From NCBI RefSeq assembly GCF_019654915.1, contig NZ_BPET01000006.1:62001-126000 (forward strand): a stretch of 64,000 bases of DNA, read 5' to 3'. A program made the translations under genes and the position numbers. The notes beneath the pieces are model-generated. The model had not been told where the DNA came from. It did no database searches and saw nothing but the letters and a program-made list of their open reading frames with translations. This document shows positions 1 to 10,178 of the stretch, piece after piece (position 1 is the stretch's first letter; each line of letters opens with the position of its first letter). This stretch comes from Shewanella sp. MBTL60-007. GTDB taxonomy: Bacteria; Pseudomonadota; Gammaproteobacteria; Enterobacterales; Shewanellaceae.

Positions 1-607
1 TCAGCTTTTGTTGGTTAAGCTGAATATGCACCTCTTGTTGTAGACCTCCGGAAAGTCTTACTGCGGCAACGCCTGTAAGAGACTCAAGTTGGCGCTTAAG
101 CTCCTCCTCGGCATAGGTTCGCATCTGTTTTAGCTCAGTCTCGCTCATACCATCGGTTGCACCTGCGGTGGTTTCAGGTACCGATAGCGCTAAACGAACG
201 ATAGGATCGAGATTAGGATTAAATCGCAATAATAATGGCTTTTTTACATCGAGCGGCAACTCTATGGTGTCGAGCTTTTCGCGCACATCTAAGCTCGCCA
301 TATCCATGTCGGTGCCCCATTCAAATTCCAGCACCACATCAGACATGCCAGAGCGAGAAATTGAGCTGATTTTCCTAAGCCCCTTTACAATACCTGCCGC
401 TTCTTCGATTGGCTTCGAGACCAATTGTTCGACTTCTACTGGCGCTGCACCCACATATTGAGTACGAATGGTGATGGTAGGGTAACTCAAGTCGGGTAAT
501 AGCTTGACTGCAAGGCGTGAGAAACCCACCATGCCGAAAAGGATCACCGCAAACATAAACATCCATACAGTTACCGGTCGATTAACCGCCGTTTTTATAA
601 TAGACAT
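1..607 (-). CDS. RND efflux transporter permease, N-terminal part (cut by window edge)
   Basis: Partial gene: only about the first 202 residues are inside the window. It begins with MSIIKTAVNRPV and a hydrophobic helix at about residues 10-32, followed by a stretch with TITIRTQYVGAAPVEVEQ and IEEAAGIVKGL, the usual opening of the porter domain in the AcrB/MexF family. These inner-membrane proteins expel drugs, solvents or metals using the proton gradient. The start is supported by an AAAGGA box 7 bases upstream, and the gene lies 15 bases after the adaptor gene, so the two form one operon. Substrate cannot be told from this fragment. Confidence 0.9.
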   Translation of the reverse strand, partial: MSIIKTAVNRPVTVWMFMFAVILFGMVGFSRLAVKLLPDLSYPTITIRTQYVGAAPVEVEQLVSKPIEEAAGIVKGLRKISSISRSGMSDVVLEFEWGTDMDMASLDVREKLDTIELPLDVKKPLLLRFNPNLDPIVRLALSVPETTAGATDGMSETELKQMRTYAEEELKRQLESLTGVAAVRLSGGLQQEVHIQLNQQKL

Positions 608-622
608 AACGTATTCCTTTGC

Positions 623-1684
623 TTATTTAGCTGACGCTAGGTCTACGGAGTTGATCACTTCAACTAAGGATTTATCTTTGAGGTTTTGTTGACCGCGGAT
701 CACAATTTGTTCGCCAGGTTCGATCCCTGCAATGACTTCTACAGTATCGGCTTCTCGATAACCGAGGGAGACAGCGCGGCGGTTGGCGTTCTCACCATCG
801 ATAACATAGAGCGCAAATTCGTTATCTTGGTTTATTATTGCGTTGTAAGGTACGGTAATTACATTGTTATGGGTGTCGTACCTGAGCTCGACACGGGTAA
901 ACATGCCCGCTTTTAGAGTCGCATCTTGGTTTGGCACAGAAAGCGTCACTTTAAAGGTACCGCTTTGCGCATCAACAATCGGACTTATCCGCAATACAGT
1001 CGCGTGGGTCGTTTGCTGCGTATGCTTGTTAGCAAAAATTTCGGCGTCTTGACCAAGGCGAAGGTGCTGAAGTTGTTGCTCCGGTAAATGCACTATGCCG
1101 TAGAGTTCGTCTTGATTGATTACGTAAAATAGCTCGTCAAACTCTTTCGCCATATTGCCAGATTTGACGAAGCGGGTTGCGATAACACCATCGATAGGCG
1201 AGCGGATCATGCTCTCTTGGACATAAAGTGCGGCTAGATCGCGTTTAGCCATGGCGGCCTGTAGGTTATATTCCAATTTCGCCATCGAATCGGCGCTGAA
1301 GAATTCTTTATTGCTTATTTTTTTTAGACGATTTAATTCCTGCTCGATAATCTCAACTTCGGCTTGAGAGCGGTCTAACTCAAATTTCTGTCTTTTAGAG
1401 TCGATAACCGCCAACAACTGCCCCTTCTTGACTCTGTCACCTTCTTCGACTTCAAGTGCTTGAATAAGCCCTGCAACTCGGGTGACAACTTTTGCTTCTT
1501 GAGGTGCTTCCAGTGTTGCTGTGGTGCTATAGAAAGAGGAAACATCGCCTTGGATCACAGTGGCTGTTTCTACAGGCACTGCGTACTTCTCCTCCTCTTT
1601 AGTTTGTTCTTGTTCGCCACAGGCTGTTAATAGAGTTGCTAGCAGCAGAGGTAGAATGATTGTTTTTTTAGTTAACGCTTCCAT
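623..1684 (-). CDS. RND efflux periplasmic adaptor (membrane fusion protein), lipoprotein
   Basis: A 353-residue membrane fusion protein that would link the RND permease to an outer-membrane TolC-type channel. The N-terminus is a lipoprotein signal ending in LLTAC, so Cys22 is the predicted lipidated residue. A biotinyl-lipoyl-like half motif (GLIQALEVEEGDRVKKGQLLA) lies near residues 72-92, then an alpha-helical hairpin, and the second lipoyl half around SPIDGVIATRFVKSGN. The gene is first in the operon and no TolC homologue follows within the window. Family assignment is firm; substrate is unknown. Confidence 0.92.
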   Translation of the reverse strand: MEALTKKTIILPLLLATLLTACGEQEQTKEEEKYAVPVETATVIQGDVSSFYSTTATLEAPQEAKVVTRVAGLIQALEVEEGDRVKKGQLLAVIDSKRQKFELDRSQAEVEIIEQELNRLKKISNKEFFSADSMAKLEYNLQAAMAKRDLAALYVQESMIRSPIDGVIATRFVKSGNMAKEFDELFYVINQDELYGIVHLPEQQLQHLRLGQDAEIFANKHTQQTTHATVLRISPIVDAQSGTFKVTLSVPNQDATLKAGMFTRVELRYDTHNNVITVPYNAIINQDNEFALYVIDGENANRRAVSLGYREADTVEVIAGIEPGEQIVIRGQQNLKDKSLVEVINSVDLASAK

Positions 1685-2104
1685 GTAGGCCGACCTTTAT
1701 TCGATTTTCCGATAGGCTGATAAAGCATTATGTGTGCCAATATTTATATCCTTTAAATTCAGTTGGTTAGAATATCGCTTGATAGTGAGGTGGTATTTAC
1801 CACGAACAATGTAGCGAAAAGTTACAGATGTTAGTTTTTTTAACAAGTGTGGTAGGGAGCACTATTATGACTTTCATCGTCATCTGAATTGGGGGCTGTT
1901 TAGGCTTGTTTTGCTAAACTGCTATTAAACGAAAAGCAATACTGATGCCGCCGTGACTCCCACTATCGGTAGTTTTGCGTAACTATTACGTACATAATTG
2001 GATTAGCGAGTGTTCGTTTTACACGGAAATCTATTATTGAACTCTATATTTAGCAAATTTCATGATGAATTTAATTTGAGGTTTATTGGCTTTTTGGGGC
2101 ATAA
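1685..2104. promoter_or_regulatory. Upstream region of the RND operon with a small perfect inverted repeat
   Basis: This roughly 420-base stretch between the RND adaptor start and the gltA terminator holds no convincing gene. It should carry the RND operon promoter. At 1790-1803 there is a perfect inverted repeat, GTGGTA-TT-TACCAC, about 105 bases upstream of the adaptor start, which could be an operator. No regulator gene is adjacent inside the window. The rest is AT-rich with no structure I can name. Confidence 0.35.
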
Positions 2105-2129
2105 AAAAAGCACTCAATGAGTGCTTTTT
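2105..2129. terminator. Bidirectional intrinsic terminator after gltA
   Basis: Perfect 11-bp stem (AAAAAGCACTC / GAGTGCTTTTT) with a three-base loop. Read on the minus strand it lies 64 bases past the gltA stop and ends in a T run, as expected for the gltA transcript. The symmetric A/T flanks make it usable from both sides. Confidence 0.85.
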
Positions 2130-2192
2130 AATAATGAACGTGAGCTTAGATCTAAGTGACGAGTTTAGATTAACTCCGTTTTAGTTATCCCA

Positions 2193-3482
2193 TTAATCGC
2201 GTTTATCTTTATCGATAAAATCACGCTTAGGAACACCAGTATAAAGCTGGCGAGGACGGCTGATCTTGTGACCAGGCTGATCCAACATCTCTTTCCAGTG
2301 GGCAATCCAGCCGACAGTACGCGCAAGGGCGAACAATACAGTGAACATGCTTGTTGGAATACCGATAGCCTTCATGATGATCCCAGAGTAGAAATCAACA
2401 TTTGGATAAAGCTTCTTAGAGACGAAATACTCATCTTCTAGTGCAATACGCTCAAGCTCCATCGCCACATCGAGTAGTGGATCATTCACTTTAAGTTCAG
2501 CTAGTACTTCATGACAGGTTTCACGCATCACTTTTGCGCGAGGGTCGAAGTTTTTGTAAACACGATGACCGAAGCCCATTAGACGGAATGGATCTTCTTT
2601 ATCTTTAGCGCGCTCGATAAACTCTGGAATGCGATCGACAGTGCCAATCTCTTCAAGCATATTCAAGCATGCTTCGTTAGCACCGCCGTGAGCGGGGCCC
2701 CATAGCGATGCAATACCAGCAGCGATACATGCAAATGGATTCGCACCTGAAGAGCCTGCAAGGCGTACCGTTGAAGTAGAGGCATTTTGCTCGTGATCAG
2801 CGTGTAGGATAAAGATACGATCCATCGCGCGTTCTACGATTGGGTTAACCTTGTACTCTTCACATGGCACACCAAACATCATGCTTAGGAAGTTACCGGC
2901 ATAGCTTAAGTCGTTACGCGGATAAACAAACGGTTGACCGATTGAATACTTGTAACACATAGCTGCGATTGTTGGCATTTTTGATACTAAGCGGTATGCA
3001 GCAATTTCACGATGACGCTCATCATTCACATCCAAAGAGTCTTGGTAGAAAGCAGAAAGGGCACCGGTTACACCACATAGCATCGCCATTGGGTGAGCAT
3101 CACGTCTAAAGCCTCTAAAGAAGCTAGCAAGTTGCTCATTTACCATGGTGTGTGTCTTAACTGTGTATACGAATTTTTCGTATTCAGCTTTATTTGGAAG
3201 CTCACCGTAAAGTAATAAATAACATAAATCTAAATAGTTAGACTCTTCTGCTAGCTGATCGATTGGGTAACCGCGGTGCAACAGCACGCCTTTCTCTCCA
3301 TCGATATAAGTAATTGCAGATTCACATGATCCGGTCGCTAGAAATCCTGGATCGAAAGTAAAGTAACCTTTGCTACCTAGTTTACTGATGTCGATTACAT
3401 CAAACCCTGCCGTACCTTCTTTAATAGGCAGTTCGATTGAATCATTCCCTGGTAGTTCTAATGTGGCTATATTATCAGCCAT
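2193..3482 (-). CDS. gltA: Citrate synthase (type II)
   Basis: Condenses acetyl-CoA and oxaloacetate to citrate, the entry step of the TCA cycle, in the cytoplasm. At 429 residues it matches the hexameric, NADH-sensitive type of gammaproteobacteria. Catalytic residues are in place: His265 in [10 protein letters not shown], His306 in [10 protein letters not shown] and Asp363 in NVDFYSG, one position off the E. coli numbering. A GGAG box precedes the ATG. It is transcribed away from sdhCDAB, with 431 bases of shared control region between them, and followed by a strong terminator. Confidence 0.98.
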   Translation of the reverse strand: MADNIATLELPGNDSIELPIKEGTAGFDVIDISKLGSKGYFTFDPGFLATGSCESAITYIDGEKGVLLHRGYPIDQLAEESNYLDLCYLLLYGELPNKAEYEKFVYTVKTHTMVNEQLASFFRGFRRDAHPMAMLCGVTGALSAFYQDSLDVNDERHREIAAYRLVSKMPTIAAMCYKYSIGQPFVYPRNDLSYAGNFLSMMFGVPCEEYKVNPIVERAMDRIFILHADHEQNASTSTVRLAGSSGANPFACIAAGIASLWGPAHGGANEACLNMLEEIGTVDRIPEFIERAKDKEDPFRLMGFGHRVYKNFDPRAKVMRETCHEVLAELKVNDPLLDVAMELERIALEDEYFVSKKLYPNVDFYSGIIMKAIGIPTSMFTVLFALARTVGWIAHWKEMLDQPGHKISRPRQLYTGVPKRDFIDKDKRD

Positions 3483-3913
3483 ACCCCATTCTCCTTACTT
3501 CATTCTTATTGAGTGCGGCTTATCAAACATGATTACTTTACAGTGAATCTAGATCACATTTCAATTTAAATAAGCGTTTAAATTTGTTAGACCATGGTCT
3601 TAAATGCCCTTAAGCACTTGTCGCATCAGAGGCTTGGCAGATTTTTTTACCAAAAAAACTAAATTTGCATAATGTGATGTTTGTATTTGACATTTCACCC
3701 ACGTATACTTGCCGCAGCTCAGAAGAGCTGCATACATTGCCAATTAGTTATCGCTTTTTTACATGCTTAATTAGTGCTGGCTAAATTGTTAAATGTTTGT
3801 TTCAAGTTTTCTTTTGTGAAAGTTTCAAACCGTGACCTAAATCACTGATTGGAATTTGAGCGAAAGCGGTTCATATAACAAAAATTAGCTCAATTGAGCA
3901 GAGTGAGCAGAAC
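3483..3913. promoter_or_regulatory. Divergent control region between gltA and sdhC with CRP-like and palindromic sites
   Basis: No gene fits here; it must hold the promoters for gltA (minus) and sdhCDAB (plus). At 3831-3846, about 68 bases before the sdhC start, GTGA-CCT..AAA-TCAC forms a CRP-like site with the right 6-base spacer (CGTGACCTAAATCACT). At 3548-3561 the right half of the CRP consensus (TCTAGATCACATTT) is exact, but the left half is out of phase by one base. At 3589-3600 there is a 12-base perfect palindrome, AGACCATGGTCT, of unknown owner. CRP control of sdh is known in enterics; here it is inferred from the motif only. Confidence 0.5.
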
Positions 3914-4288
3914 GTGAAAAAGCAAAGACCTGTCCATTTAGATCTGCAGACCATACGCTTCCCTGCAACAGCGATCGCGTCCATTCTTCATCGTGTATCG
4001 GGTGTCATCATGCTGTTTGCCGTCGGTATCCTTATCTGGTTGCTTAATGAATCATTAGCTTCACCAGAAAGTTTTGCTGGCGTCCAATCTCTCTTTGATA
4101 ACTTTATCGTTAAGTTCATCGTCTGGGGAATTCTGACCGCGCTGGGTTATCACTTGATAGTGGGGATTCGCCACTTAGTGATGGATGCTGGCTACTGGGA
4201 AGAACTTTCTTCTGGTGTAACTTCGGCTAAAGTCGCTATTGCATTAGCAGTAGTGTTTTCAATCATTGCGGGGATTTGGGTATGGTAA
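3914..4288 (+). CDS. sdhC: Succinate dehydrogenase cytochrome b556 subunit
   Basis: Membrane anchor of complex II; binds heme b and ubiquinone together with SdhD. 124 residues with three membrane helices. The family signature HRVSGV (helix I) and the heme-ligand motif YHLIVGIRHLVMD (helix II) are present. The start is a GTG (MKKQRPVHLDLQ), the only start that keeps the conserved N-terminus, with a weak GAG-type ribosome site. First gene of sdhCDAB; its last bases overlap sdhD, so the two anchors are probably translationally coupled. Confidence 0.96.
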   Translation: MKKQRPVHLDLQTIRFPATAIASILHRVSGVIMLFAVGILIWLLNESLASPESFAGVQSLFDNFIVKFIVWGILTALGYHLIVGIRHLVMDAGYWEELSSGVTSAKVAIALAVVFSIIAGIWVW

Positions 4289-4629
4289 CTAACGCAGCAA
4301 GTCTTGGTCGCAGCGGTGTCCATGACTTTATTCTTATACGTGCAAGTGCAGTAGTCCTAGCCTGTTACACCATTTTTTTGGTTGGGTTTATCGCATGTAG
4401 CTCTCCACTAACTTATGACGTATGGCATGGTTTGTTTAGCACATTGCCAATGAAAGTTTTTACACTACTCGCACTCGTAGCGGTATTAGTTCATGCCTGG
4501 ATCGGTATCTGGCAGGTGCTAACAGATTACGTTAAGTGTGTTTCTCTACGTGGTGTACTTCAGTTTGTTTTTGTCATCGCCGCCTTCTGTTATTTGGCCG
4601 CTGGCATTTTGATTGTGTGGGGTGTTTAA
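4282..4629 (+). CDS. sdhD: Succinate dehydrogenase hydrophobic membrane anchor subunit
   Basis: Second anchor subunit of complex II, 115 residues from the ATG at 4282; an in-frame TTG two codons earlier is less likely. Three membrane helices are visible, with the conserved VLVHAWIGIWQVLTDYV segment that lines the heme/quinone site. It overlaps the sdhC stop by 7 bases and its own stop directly abuts the GTG of sdhA. That tight packing supports coupled translation of the whole complex. Confidence 0.95.
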   Translation: MVTNAASLGRSGVHDFILIRASAVVLACYTIFLVGFIACSSPLTYDVWHGLFSTLPMKVFTLLALVAVLVHAWIGIWQVLTDYVKCVSLRGVLQFVFVIAAFCYLAAGILIVWGV

Positions 4630-6396
4630 GTGGGTATTCCAGTTCGCGAATTTGACGCGGTTGTAATCGGTGCTGGTGGTGCCGGTATGCGTGCCGCTTT
4701 ACAGATCTCTAAAGAAGGTAAGAGCTGTGCGCTTTTATCTAAAGTATTCCCAACCCGTTCTCATACAGTATCTGCACAGGGTGGTATTACCGTTGCGCTA
4801 GGTAACGCCCATGAAGATCACTGGGAACAGCATATGTACGATACCGTGAAAGGTTCCGATTTTATCGGTGACCAAGAAGCGATTGAGTTTATGTGTAAAA
4901 CTGGCCCAGAAGCAGTGATTGAGCTTGAGCATATGGGTTTACCTTTCTCACGTTTCGACAATGGTAAAATTTACCAACGTCCATTTGGTGGCCAGTCTAA
5001 AAACTTTGGTGGTGAACAAGCTGCGCGAACTGCAGCCGCAGCAGACCGTACAGGTCATGCATTACTTCACTGCCTTTATCAGCAAAACGTTAAGCATAAA
5101 ACTGAAGTCTTCTCTGAGTGGTATGCACTCGACTTAGTTAAAAATGAAGACGGTGTGATTGTTGGTTGTACTGCAATTGAAATTGAAACTGGCGAAATCG
5201 TTTATTTCAAGGCAAAAGCAACCATCTTAGCAACAGGTGGTGCAGGGCGTATTTATGCGTCAACCACTAACGCGCATATTAACACTGGTGACGGCGTTGG
5301 TATGGCGATGCGTGCTGGGGTTCAGATGCAAGACATGGAAATGTGGCAGTTCCACCCAACGGGTATTGCTGGCGCGGGTGTTTTGGTCACCGAAGGTTGT
5401 CGTGGTGAAGGTGGATATCTGCTGAACAAAGACGGCGAGCGCTTCATGGAGCGTTACGCGCCAAATGCGAAGGACTTGGCATCACGTGACGTGGTAGCAC
5501 GCTCAATGATGACTGAAATTCGTGAAGGTCGTGGTCTCGATGGCCCTCTTGGACCGCACTGTCTGCTTAAGCTTGACCATTTAGGTAAAGAGACCCTAGA
5601 AGCTCGTCTGCCAGGTGTTTGTGAACTGTCGCGCACGTTCGCTCATATCGATCCTGCCGATGGTCCTATTCCTGTTCTTCCTACTTGTCACTACATGATG
5701 GGCGGCCTACCTGCAAAAGTGAGCGGTCAAGTTGTTCGCCAGAATAGTGATGGCAGCGAAGAAGATGTGATCGGCTTATTTGCCGTTGGTGAAATTGCGT
5801 GCGTTTCGGTACACGGAGCTAACCGATTGGGTGGTAACTCATTGTTAGATCTTGTAGTATTTGGTCGAGCAGCTGGGCAACACTTAGGTAAGGCGTTAGA
5901 TGAAACGCCAACACCAAAAGAGGCGAGCCAAGCCGAGATTGATGCTTCTCTGACGCGTTTAAACCGTTGGGAAAGCAACAAGGATGGCGAAGACCCAGCA
6001 GTTATCCGTAAGGATCTACAGCTTTGTATGCAGCTTAACTTCTCTGTATTTAGAAGTGGTGATGCGATGGCTGAGGGCCTTAAAGAGCTTAAAGCAATTC
6101 GCGAACGTCTAGCCAATGCCAAGCTTTCAGATAACTCAACTGAATTCAATACTCAACGTATTGAGTGCTTAGAGTTAGATAACTTGATGGCGACTGCGAT
6201 TGCAACAGCGACAGCGGCTAACTTCCGTACCGAAAGTCGCGGTGCTCATTCTCGTGAAGATTTCTTGGACCGAGATGATGAGAACTGGTTATGTCATAGC
6301 ATCTATGACCCAGTGACCGAGCAGATGACGAAGCGAGATGTTAACATGGAGCCTAAGCTTCGTGACGCATTCCCGCCTATCAAGCGTACTTACTAA
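4630..6396 (+). CDS. sdhA: Succinate dehydrogenase flavoprotein subunit
   Basis: Catalytic subunit that oxidises succinate to fumarate, bound to the inner face of the membrane through SdhB. 588 residues, the usual length. It carries the dinucleotide motif [10 protein letters not shown] near residues 11-20, the covalent FAD site SHTVSAQGG with His45, the substrate segment HPTGIAGAG, and the Arg/His-rich [13 protein letters not shown] motif. It starts with GTG right after the sdhD stop, so translation is probably coupled. sdhB follows after 12 bases. Confidence 0.98.
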   Translation: MGIPVREFDAVVIGAGGAGMRAALQISKEGKSCALLSKVFPTRSHTVSAQGGITVALGNAHEDHWEQHMYDTVKGSDFIGDQEAIEFMCKTGPEAVIELEHMGLPFSRFDNGKIYQRPFGGQSKNFGGEQAARTAAAADRTGHALLHCLYQQNVKHKTEVFSEWYALDLVKNEDGVIVGCTAIEIETGEIVYFKAKATILATGGAGRIYASTTNAHINTGDGVGMAMRAGVQMQDMEMWQFHPTGIAGAGVLVTEGCRGEGGYLLNKDGERFMERYAPNAKDLASRDVVARSMMTEIREGRGLDGPLGPHCLLKLDHLGKETLEARLPGVCELSRTFAHIDPADGPIPVLPTCHYMMGGLPAKVSGQVVRQNSDGSEEDVIGLFAVGEIACVSVHGANRLGGNSLLDLVVFGRAAGQHLGKALDETPTPKEASQAEIDASLTRLNRWESNKDGEDPAVIRKDLQLCMQLNFSVFRSGDAMAEGLKELKAIRERLANAKLSDNSTEFNTQRIECLELDNLMATAIATATAANFRTESRGAHSREDFLDRDDENWLCHSIYDPVTEQMTKRDVNMEPKLRDAFPPIKRTY

Positions 6397-6408
6397 GGAG
6401 AAGCCACG

Positions 6409-7116
6409 ATGAAATTGGAATTTGCAGTTTATCGCTACAATCCTGACGTAGATACGAAGCCGTATATGAAGGATTACAGCTTAGAAGTTCAAGAAGGTAC
6501 TGACATGATGGTACTGGATGCACTTTTAAAGCTTAAAGAGTTAGATCCAACACTGGCTTTTAGACGCTCGTGCCGTGAAGGCGTGTGTGGTAGTGATGGT
6601 ATTAACATGAACGGTAAAAACGGACTTGCTTGTATTACCCCCGTTTCGACCTTCCAAGGTAAAAAAATTGAAATCCGTCCACTACCCGGCATGCCAGTAG
6701 TACGTGATTTGATTGTCGACCTCACTCAGTTTTATACCCAGTATGAAAAGATTAAGCCTTACCTGATTAATGATGAAAAAACGCCTGCGCGTGAACATTT
6801 ACAATCACCTGAAGATCGTGAGCACTTAGATGGACTTTATGAGTGCATCATGTGTGCATGTTGTTCTACGGCTTGTCCTTCGTTCTGGTGGAACCCAGAT
6901 AAATTCATTGGCCCTAGTGGTTTGCTACATGCCTATCGTTTCCTAATCGATAGCCGTGATACAGCAACCGAGGAGCGTTTATCTGGATTAGATGATGCAT
7001 ATAGTGTCTTCCGCTGCCACGGCATCATGAACTGTGTGGACGTTTGTCCTAAAGGGCTTAACCCAACAAAAGCAATTGGACATATTAAGTCTATGCTTCT
7101 GAAGAGAGCCGTTTAA
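6409..7116 (+). CDS. sdhB: Succinate dehydrogenase iron-sulfur subunit
   Basis: Passes electrons from SdhA flavin to quinone. 235 residues. Three cluster sites can be read: CREGVCGSDG...LAC for [2Fe-2S], CIMCACCSTACPSF for [4Fe-4S] and CHGIMNCVDVCPKG for [3Fe-4S]. An AAGGAG box lies 9 bases before the ATG. It is the last gene of the operon, with a terminator about 40 bases downstream separating it from sucAB. Confidence 0.98.
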   Translation: MKLEFAVYRYNPDVDTKPYMKDYSLEVQEGTDMMVLDALLKLKELDPTLAFRRSCREGVCGSDGINMNGKNGLACITPVSTFQGKKIEIRPLPGMPVVRDLIVDLTQFYTQYEKIKPYLINDEKTPAREHLQSPEDREHLDGLYECIMCACCSTACPSFWWNPDKFIGPSGLLHAYRFLIDSRDTATEERLSGLDDAYSVFRCHGIMNCVDVCPKGLNPTKAIGHIKSMLLKRAV

Positions 7117-7154
7117 ATGCAGTACCAAGAGCCGATATTGATATAGCTCTATAG

Positions 7155-7188
7155 GAGTCACTTTCCCTGTGGAGAGTGGCTCTTTTTT
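7155..7188 (+). terminator. Intrinsic terminator of sdhCDAB
   Basis: Stem of 12 pairs including two G-T pairs (GAGTCACTTTCC with GGAGAGTGGCTC, 7155-7166 / 7171-7182), four-base loop, then a run of six T. It sits 39 bases after sdhB and implies that sucA has its own promoter in 7189-7323. Confidence 0.85.
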
Positions 7189-7323
7189 GTGTCATGGAAG
7201 ACGAATATAACGATAATCTGGAACTCTAGGGGCTACAGAGATTACAGATAATTTGGGTTAGCTCAAACGATCTGTATTTATGACTTTGGCTAAGCAAGTG
7301 TATACAGTTTGAAAGGAATAGAA

Positions 7324-10146
7324 ATGCACCAAGGCATCATGAAAGCCTGGCTCGAATCATCTCATCTTAATGGTGCGAATTCGACCTATGTAGAAGAGAT
7401 GTATGAAGCCTATCAAGAAGATCCGCAGTCGGTAACTGAAGACTGGCGTGTCGTGTTTGATAACCTCCCTCTAGTTAATGGCACATCGGCTGATGTACCA
7501 GAAGCTGCCCACTCTAAAGTACGTGACTATTTTCGTAGTCTTGCATTAGAAGGACGTCAGAAAGGTTCGCCTAAGGTGACCGACCCTGAGGTCGATGCAA
7601 AACAAGTAAAAGTCCTACAGCTAATTAACGCTCACCGTTTCCGCGGTCATCAGAATGCTAACTTAGATCCGCTTGAAATTTGGAAGCGTGAAAAAGTTTC
7701 TGAATTGGATCCCGCTTTTCATGGCTTAGATAGCGATGACATGCAGCGTCAATTTAATACGGGGTCATTTGCTCATGGTGGTGAAACCATGAAGCTTGAA
7801 GATCTCGTAAAAGCATTGAAAGCAACCTATTGTGGTTCTATCGGTGCTGAGTACATGCACATTACCGACACCGATGAGAAACGCTGGATCCAGCAACGTC
7901 TTGAACCTTCTCTCGGTGCTGCAAACTACTCAAAAGAAGATAAGACTCGAATTCTTGAAGGACTTAATGCTGCTGAAGGTATGGAAAAGTACCTAGGTGC
8001 TAAGTTCCCTGGTGCTAAGCGCTTCTCATTAGAAGGCGGTGATGCACTTGTTCCTATGATGCGTGAAATCATCTATCGCGCAGGCGATGCGGGTACCAAA
8101 GAAGTGGTTATCGGTATGGCGCACCGTGGTCGTTTAAACGTACTGGTGAACATCCTAGGTAAAAAACCTTCTGAACTGTTCGACGAATTTGCTGGTAAAC
8201 ACAGCGATGCACTTAATGGTTCTGGTGACGTAAAATATCACCAAGGTTTTTCATCAGACTTTGAAACGCCAGGCGGAAATGTCCACTTAGCACTAGCGTT
8301 TAACCCATCTCATCTTGAGATTGTTAACCCTGTGGTTATGGGGTCGGTTCGTGCTCGTCTAGACCGTCGAGGATGCGATACTGGCCGCCAAGTGATGCCT
8401 ATTACCATTCATGGTGACTCGGCGATTACCGGTCAGGGCATTGTGCAAGAAACCTTTAACATGTCACAAACTCGTGCTTTTAGAGTTGGTGGCAGTATAC
8501 GTATCGTCGTTAACAACCAAGTAGGCTTCACTACTAATTTAACCGAAGACGTGCGTTCGACTGAGTACTGCACCGATATCGCTAAGATGGTGCAGGCGCC
8601 TATTTTCCACGTCAATGCTGATGACCCAGAAGCTGTTGCTTTTGTCTCTCAACTTGCGGTCGATTATCGCAACGAGTTTAAGCGTGATGTGGTGATTGAT
8701 TTAGTTTGTTATCGCCGTCATGGTCATAACGAAGCCGATGAGCCAAGTGCTACTCAGCCTCTGATGTATGCCAAAATCAAGAAGCACCCAACCCCAAGAA
8801 AGATCTATGCCGATAGACTGATTGCTGAAACGACTTTAGCGAGCGATGAAGTCACGGCTATGGTGAACGACTACCGTGATGCGCTAGATGGCGGAGACTG
8901 TGTGGTTAAAGAGTGGCGCCCAATGACATTGCATTCAGTCGATTGGAGCCCATATATCGGTGCCGATTGGAACGATGCATATCAAGCAGAGCTGCCGATT
9001 GATCGAATCAAGCAGCTAGCAGAGAAAATCAGCTATGTGCCTGAAAGCCATAAGCTACAGTCTCGTGTCGCTAAGATCTACAAAGACCGTCTTGCGATGG
9101 CCGCTGGTGAGAAGTTGCTCGATTGGGGGTTTGCAGAAACCTTAGCTTATGCCTCGATCCTTGAAGACAAGAAGCGCATTCGCATAACGGGTCAAGATTC
9201 TGGTCGGGGTACTTTCTTCCATCGTCATGCGGTGCTGCATAACCAAAATGATGCAACCGCTTATATGCCACTTCGCAACATTGCAGATGAGCAGGGGCCA
9301 ATCGATATTACTGACTCGGTGCTTTCTGAAGCCTCTGTATTAGCTTTCGAATATGGCTATGCGACAGCAGAACCTGGCGGATTAACGCTTTGGGAAGCAC
9401 AATTTGGTGATTTTGCTAACTGTGCCCAAGTGGTTATTGACCAATTCCTATCATCGGGTGAGCAAAAGTGGGGCCGTTTATGTGGTCTGACTATGTTACT
9501 GCCTCATGGTTATGAAGGTCAGGGACCTGAGCACTCGAGTGCCCGTTTAGAACGTTTCCTTCAGCTTTGTGCTAACCACAACATGCAAGTATGTGTGCCA
9601 TCGACTCCTGCGCAGGTTTATCACATGCTGCGCCGTCAGGTTGTACGCCCAATGCGTCGTCCTTTAGTGGTTATGTCACCAAAGTCATTACTGCGTCATC
9701 CATTAGCCGTATCAAGCATGGAGGAGCTGGCTGAAGGCTCATTCCAGAATATCATCGGTGAAATTGATGAATTAAATGCAAGTAAAGTGGATAGAGTCGT
9801 ATTTTGTAGCGGAAAGGTTTACTTTGAGCTGCTAGAGCGTCGTCGTAAAGAAGGCTTAGAGAATGTTGCACTAATCCGTGTTGAACAGTTGTATCCGTTC
9901 CCACATGAAGAAGCGCAAGCTGCCCTTGCCGATTATGCCCATGTTAAAGATTTTGTTTGGTGTCAAGAAGAGCCGCAAAACCAAGGTGCTTGGTATTGTA
10001 GTCAACACCATTTTTGGAGCGTCATTCCAGCAGGAGCTCAGTTGAGCTATGCGGGCCGTGAAGCGTCAGCTGCGCCAGCATGTGGTTACCCTGCATTGCA
10101 TGCTCAGCAACAAGAATCATTAATCAACAGTGCGTTAAAGCTGTAG
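7324..10146 (+). CDS. sucA: 2-oxoglutarate dehydrogenase E1 component
   Basis: Thiamine-diphosphate-dependent decarboxylase of 2-oxoglutarate; transfers succinyl groups to the lipoyl arm of SucB. I start it at the ATG at 7324 (MHQGIMKAWLES), giving 940 residues and an AAAGGA box 7 bases upstream; a TTG five codons earlier is also in frame but lacks a site. Typical E1o segments are present: FSLEGGDALVPMM, GMAHRGRLNVLVNILGK, FNPSHLEIVNPVV, GDSAITGQGIVQETFNMS and DSGRGTFFHRHAVLHNQ. sucB follows after 32 bases. The E3 subunit gene is not in the window. Confidence 0.98.
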   Translation: MHQGIMKAWLESSHLNGANSTYVEEMYEAYQEDPQSVTEDWRVVFDNLPLVNGTSADVPEAAHSKVRDYFRSLALEGRQKGSPKVTDPEVDAKQVKVLQLINAHRFRGHQNANLDPLEIWKREKVSELDPAFHGLDSDDMQRQFNTGSFAHGGETMKLEDLVKALKATYCGSIGAEYMHITDTDEKRWIQQRLEPSLGAANYSKEDKTRILEGLNAAEGMEKYLGAKFPGAKRFSLEGGDALVPMMREIIYRAGDAGTKEVVIGMAHRGRLNVLVNILGKKPSELFDEFAGKHSDALNGSGDVKYHQGFSSDFETPGGNVHLALAFNPSHLEIVNPVVMGSVRARLDRRGCDTGRQVMPITIHGDSAITGQGIVQETFNMSQTRAFRVGGSIRIVVNNQVGFTTNLTEDVRSTEYCTDIAKMVQAPIFHVNADDPEAVAFVSQLAVDYRNEFKRDVVIDLVCYRRHGHNEADEPSATQPLMYAKIKKHPTPRKIYADRLIAETTLASDEVTAMVNDYRDALDGGDCVVKEWRPMTLHSVDWSPYIGADWNDAYQAELPIDRIKQLAEKISYVPESHKLQSRVAKIYKDRLAMAAGEKLLDWGFAETLAYASILEDKKRIRITGQDSGRGTFFHRHAVLHNQNDATAYMPLRNIADEQGPIDITDSVLSEASVLAFEYGYATAEPGGLTLWEAQFGDFANCAQVVIDQFLSSGEQKWGRLCGLTMLLPHGYEGQGPEHSSARLERFLQLCANHNMQVCVPSTPAQVYHMLRRQVVRPMRRPLVVMSPKSLLRHPLAVSSMEELAEGSFQNIIGEIDELNASKVDRVVFCSGKVYFELLERRRKEGLENVALIRVEQLYPFPHEEAQAALADYAHVKDFVWCQEEPQNQGAWYCSQHHFWSVIPAGAQLSYAGREASAAPACGYPALHAQQQESLINSALKL

Positions 10147-10178
10147 TAATAGAACATTTATAAAAAGGATCGTAATCC

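Noticed and set aside
3541..3562. A complete CRP site next to gltA
   Set aside because: The right half matches exactly, but the left half is shifted by one base, so it was not called as a full site.
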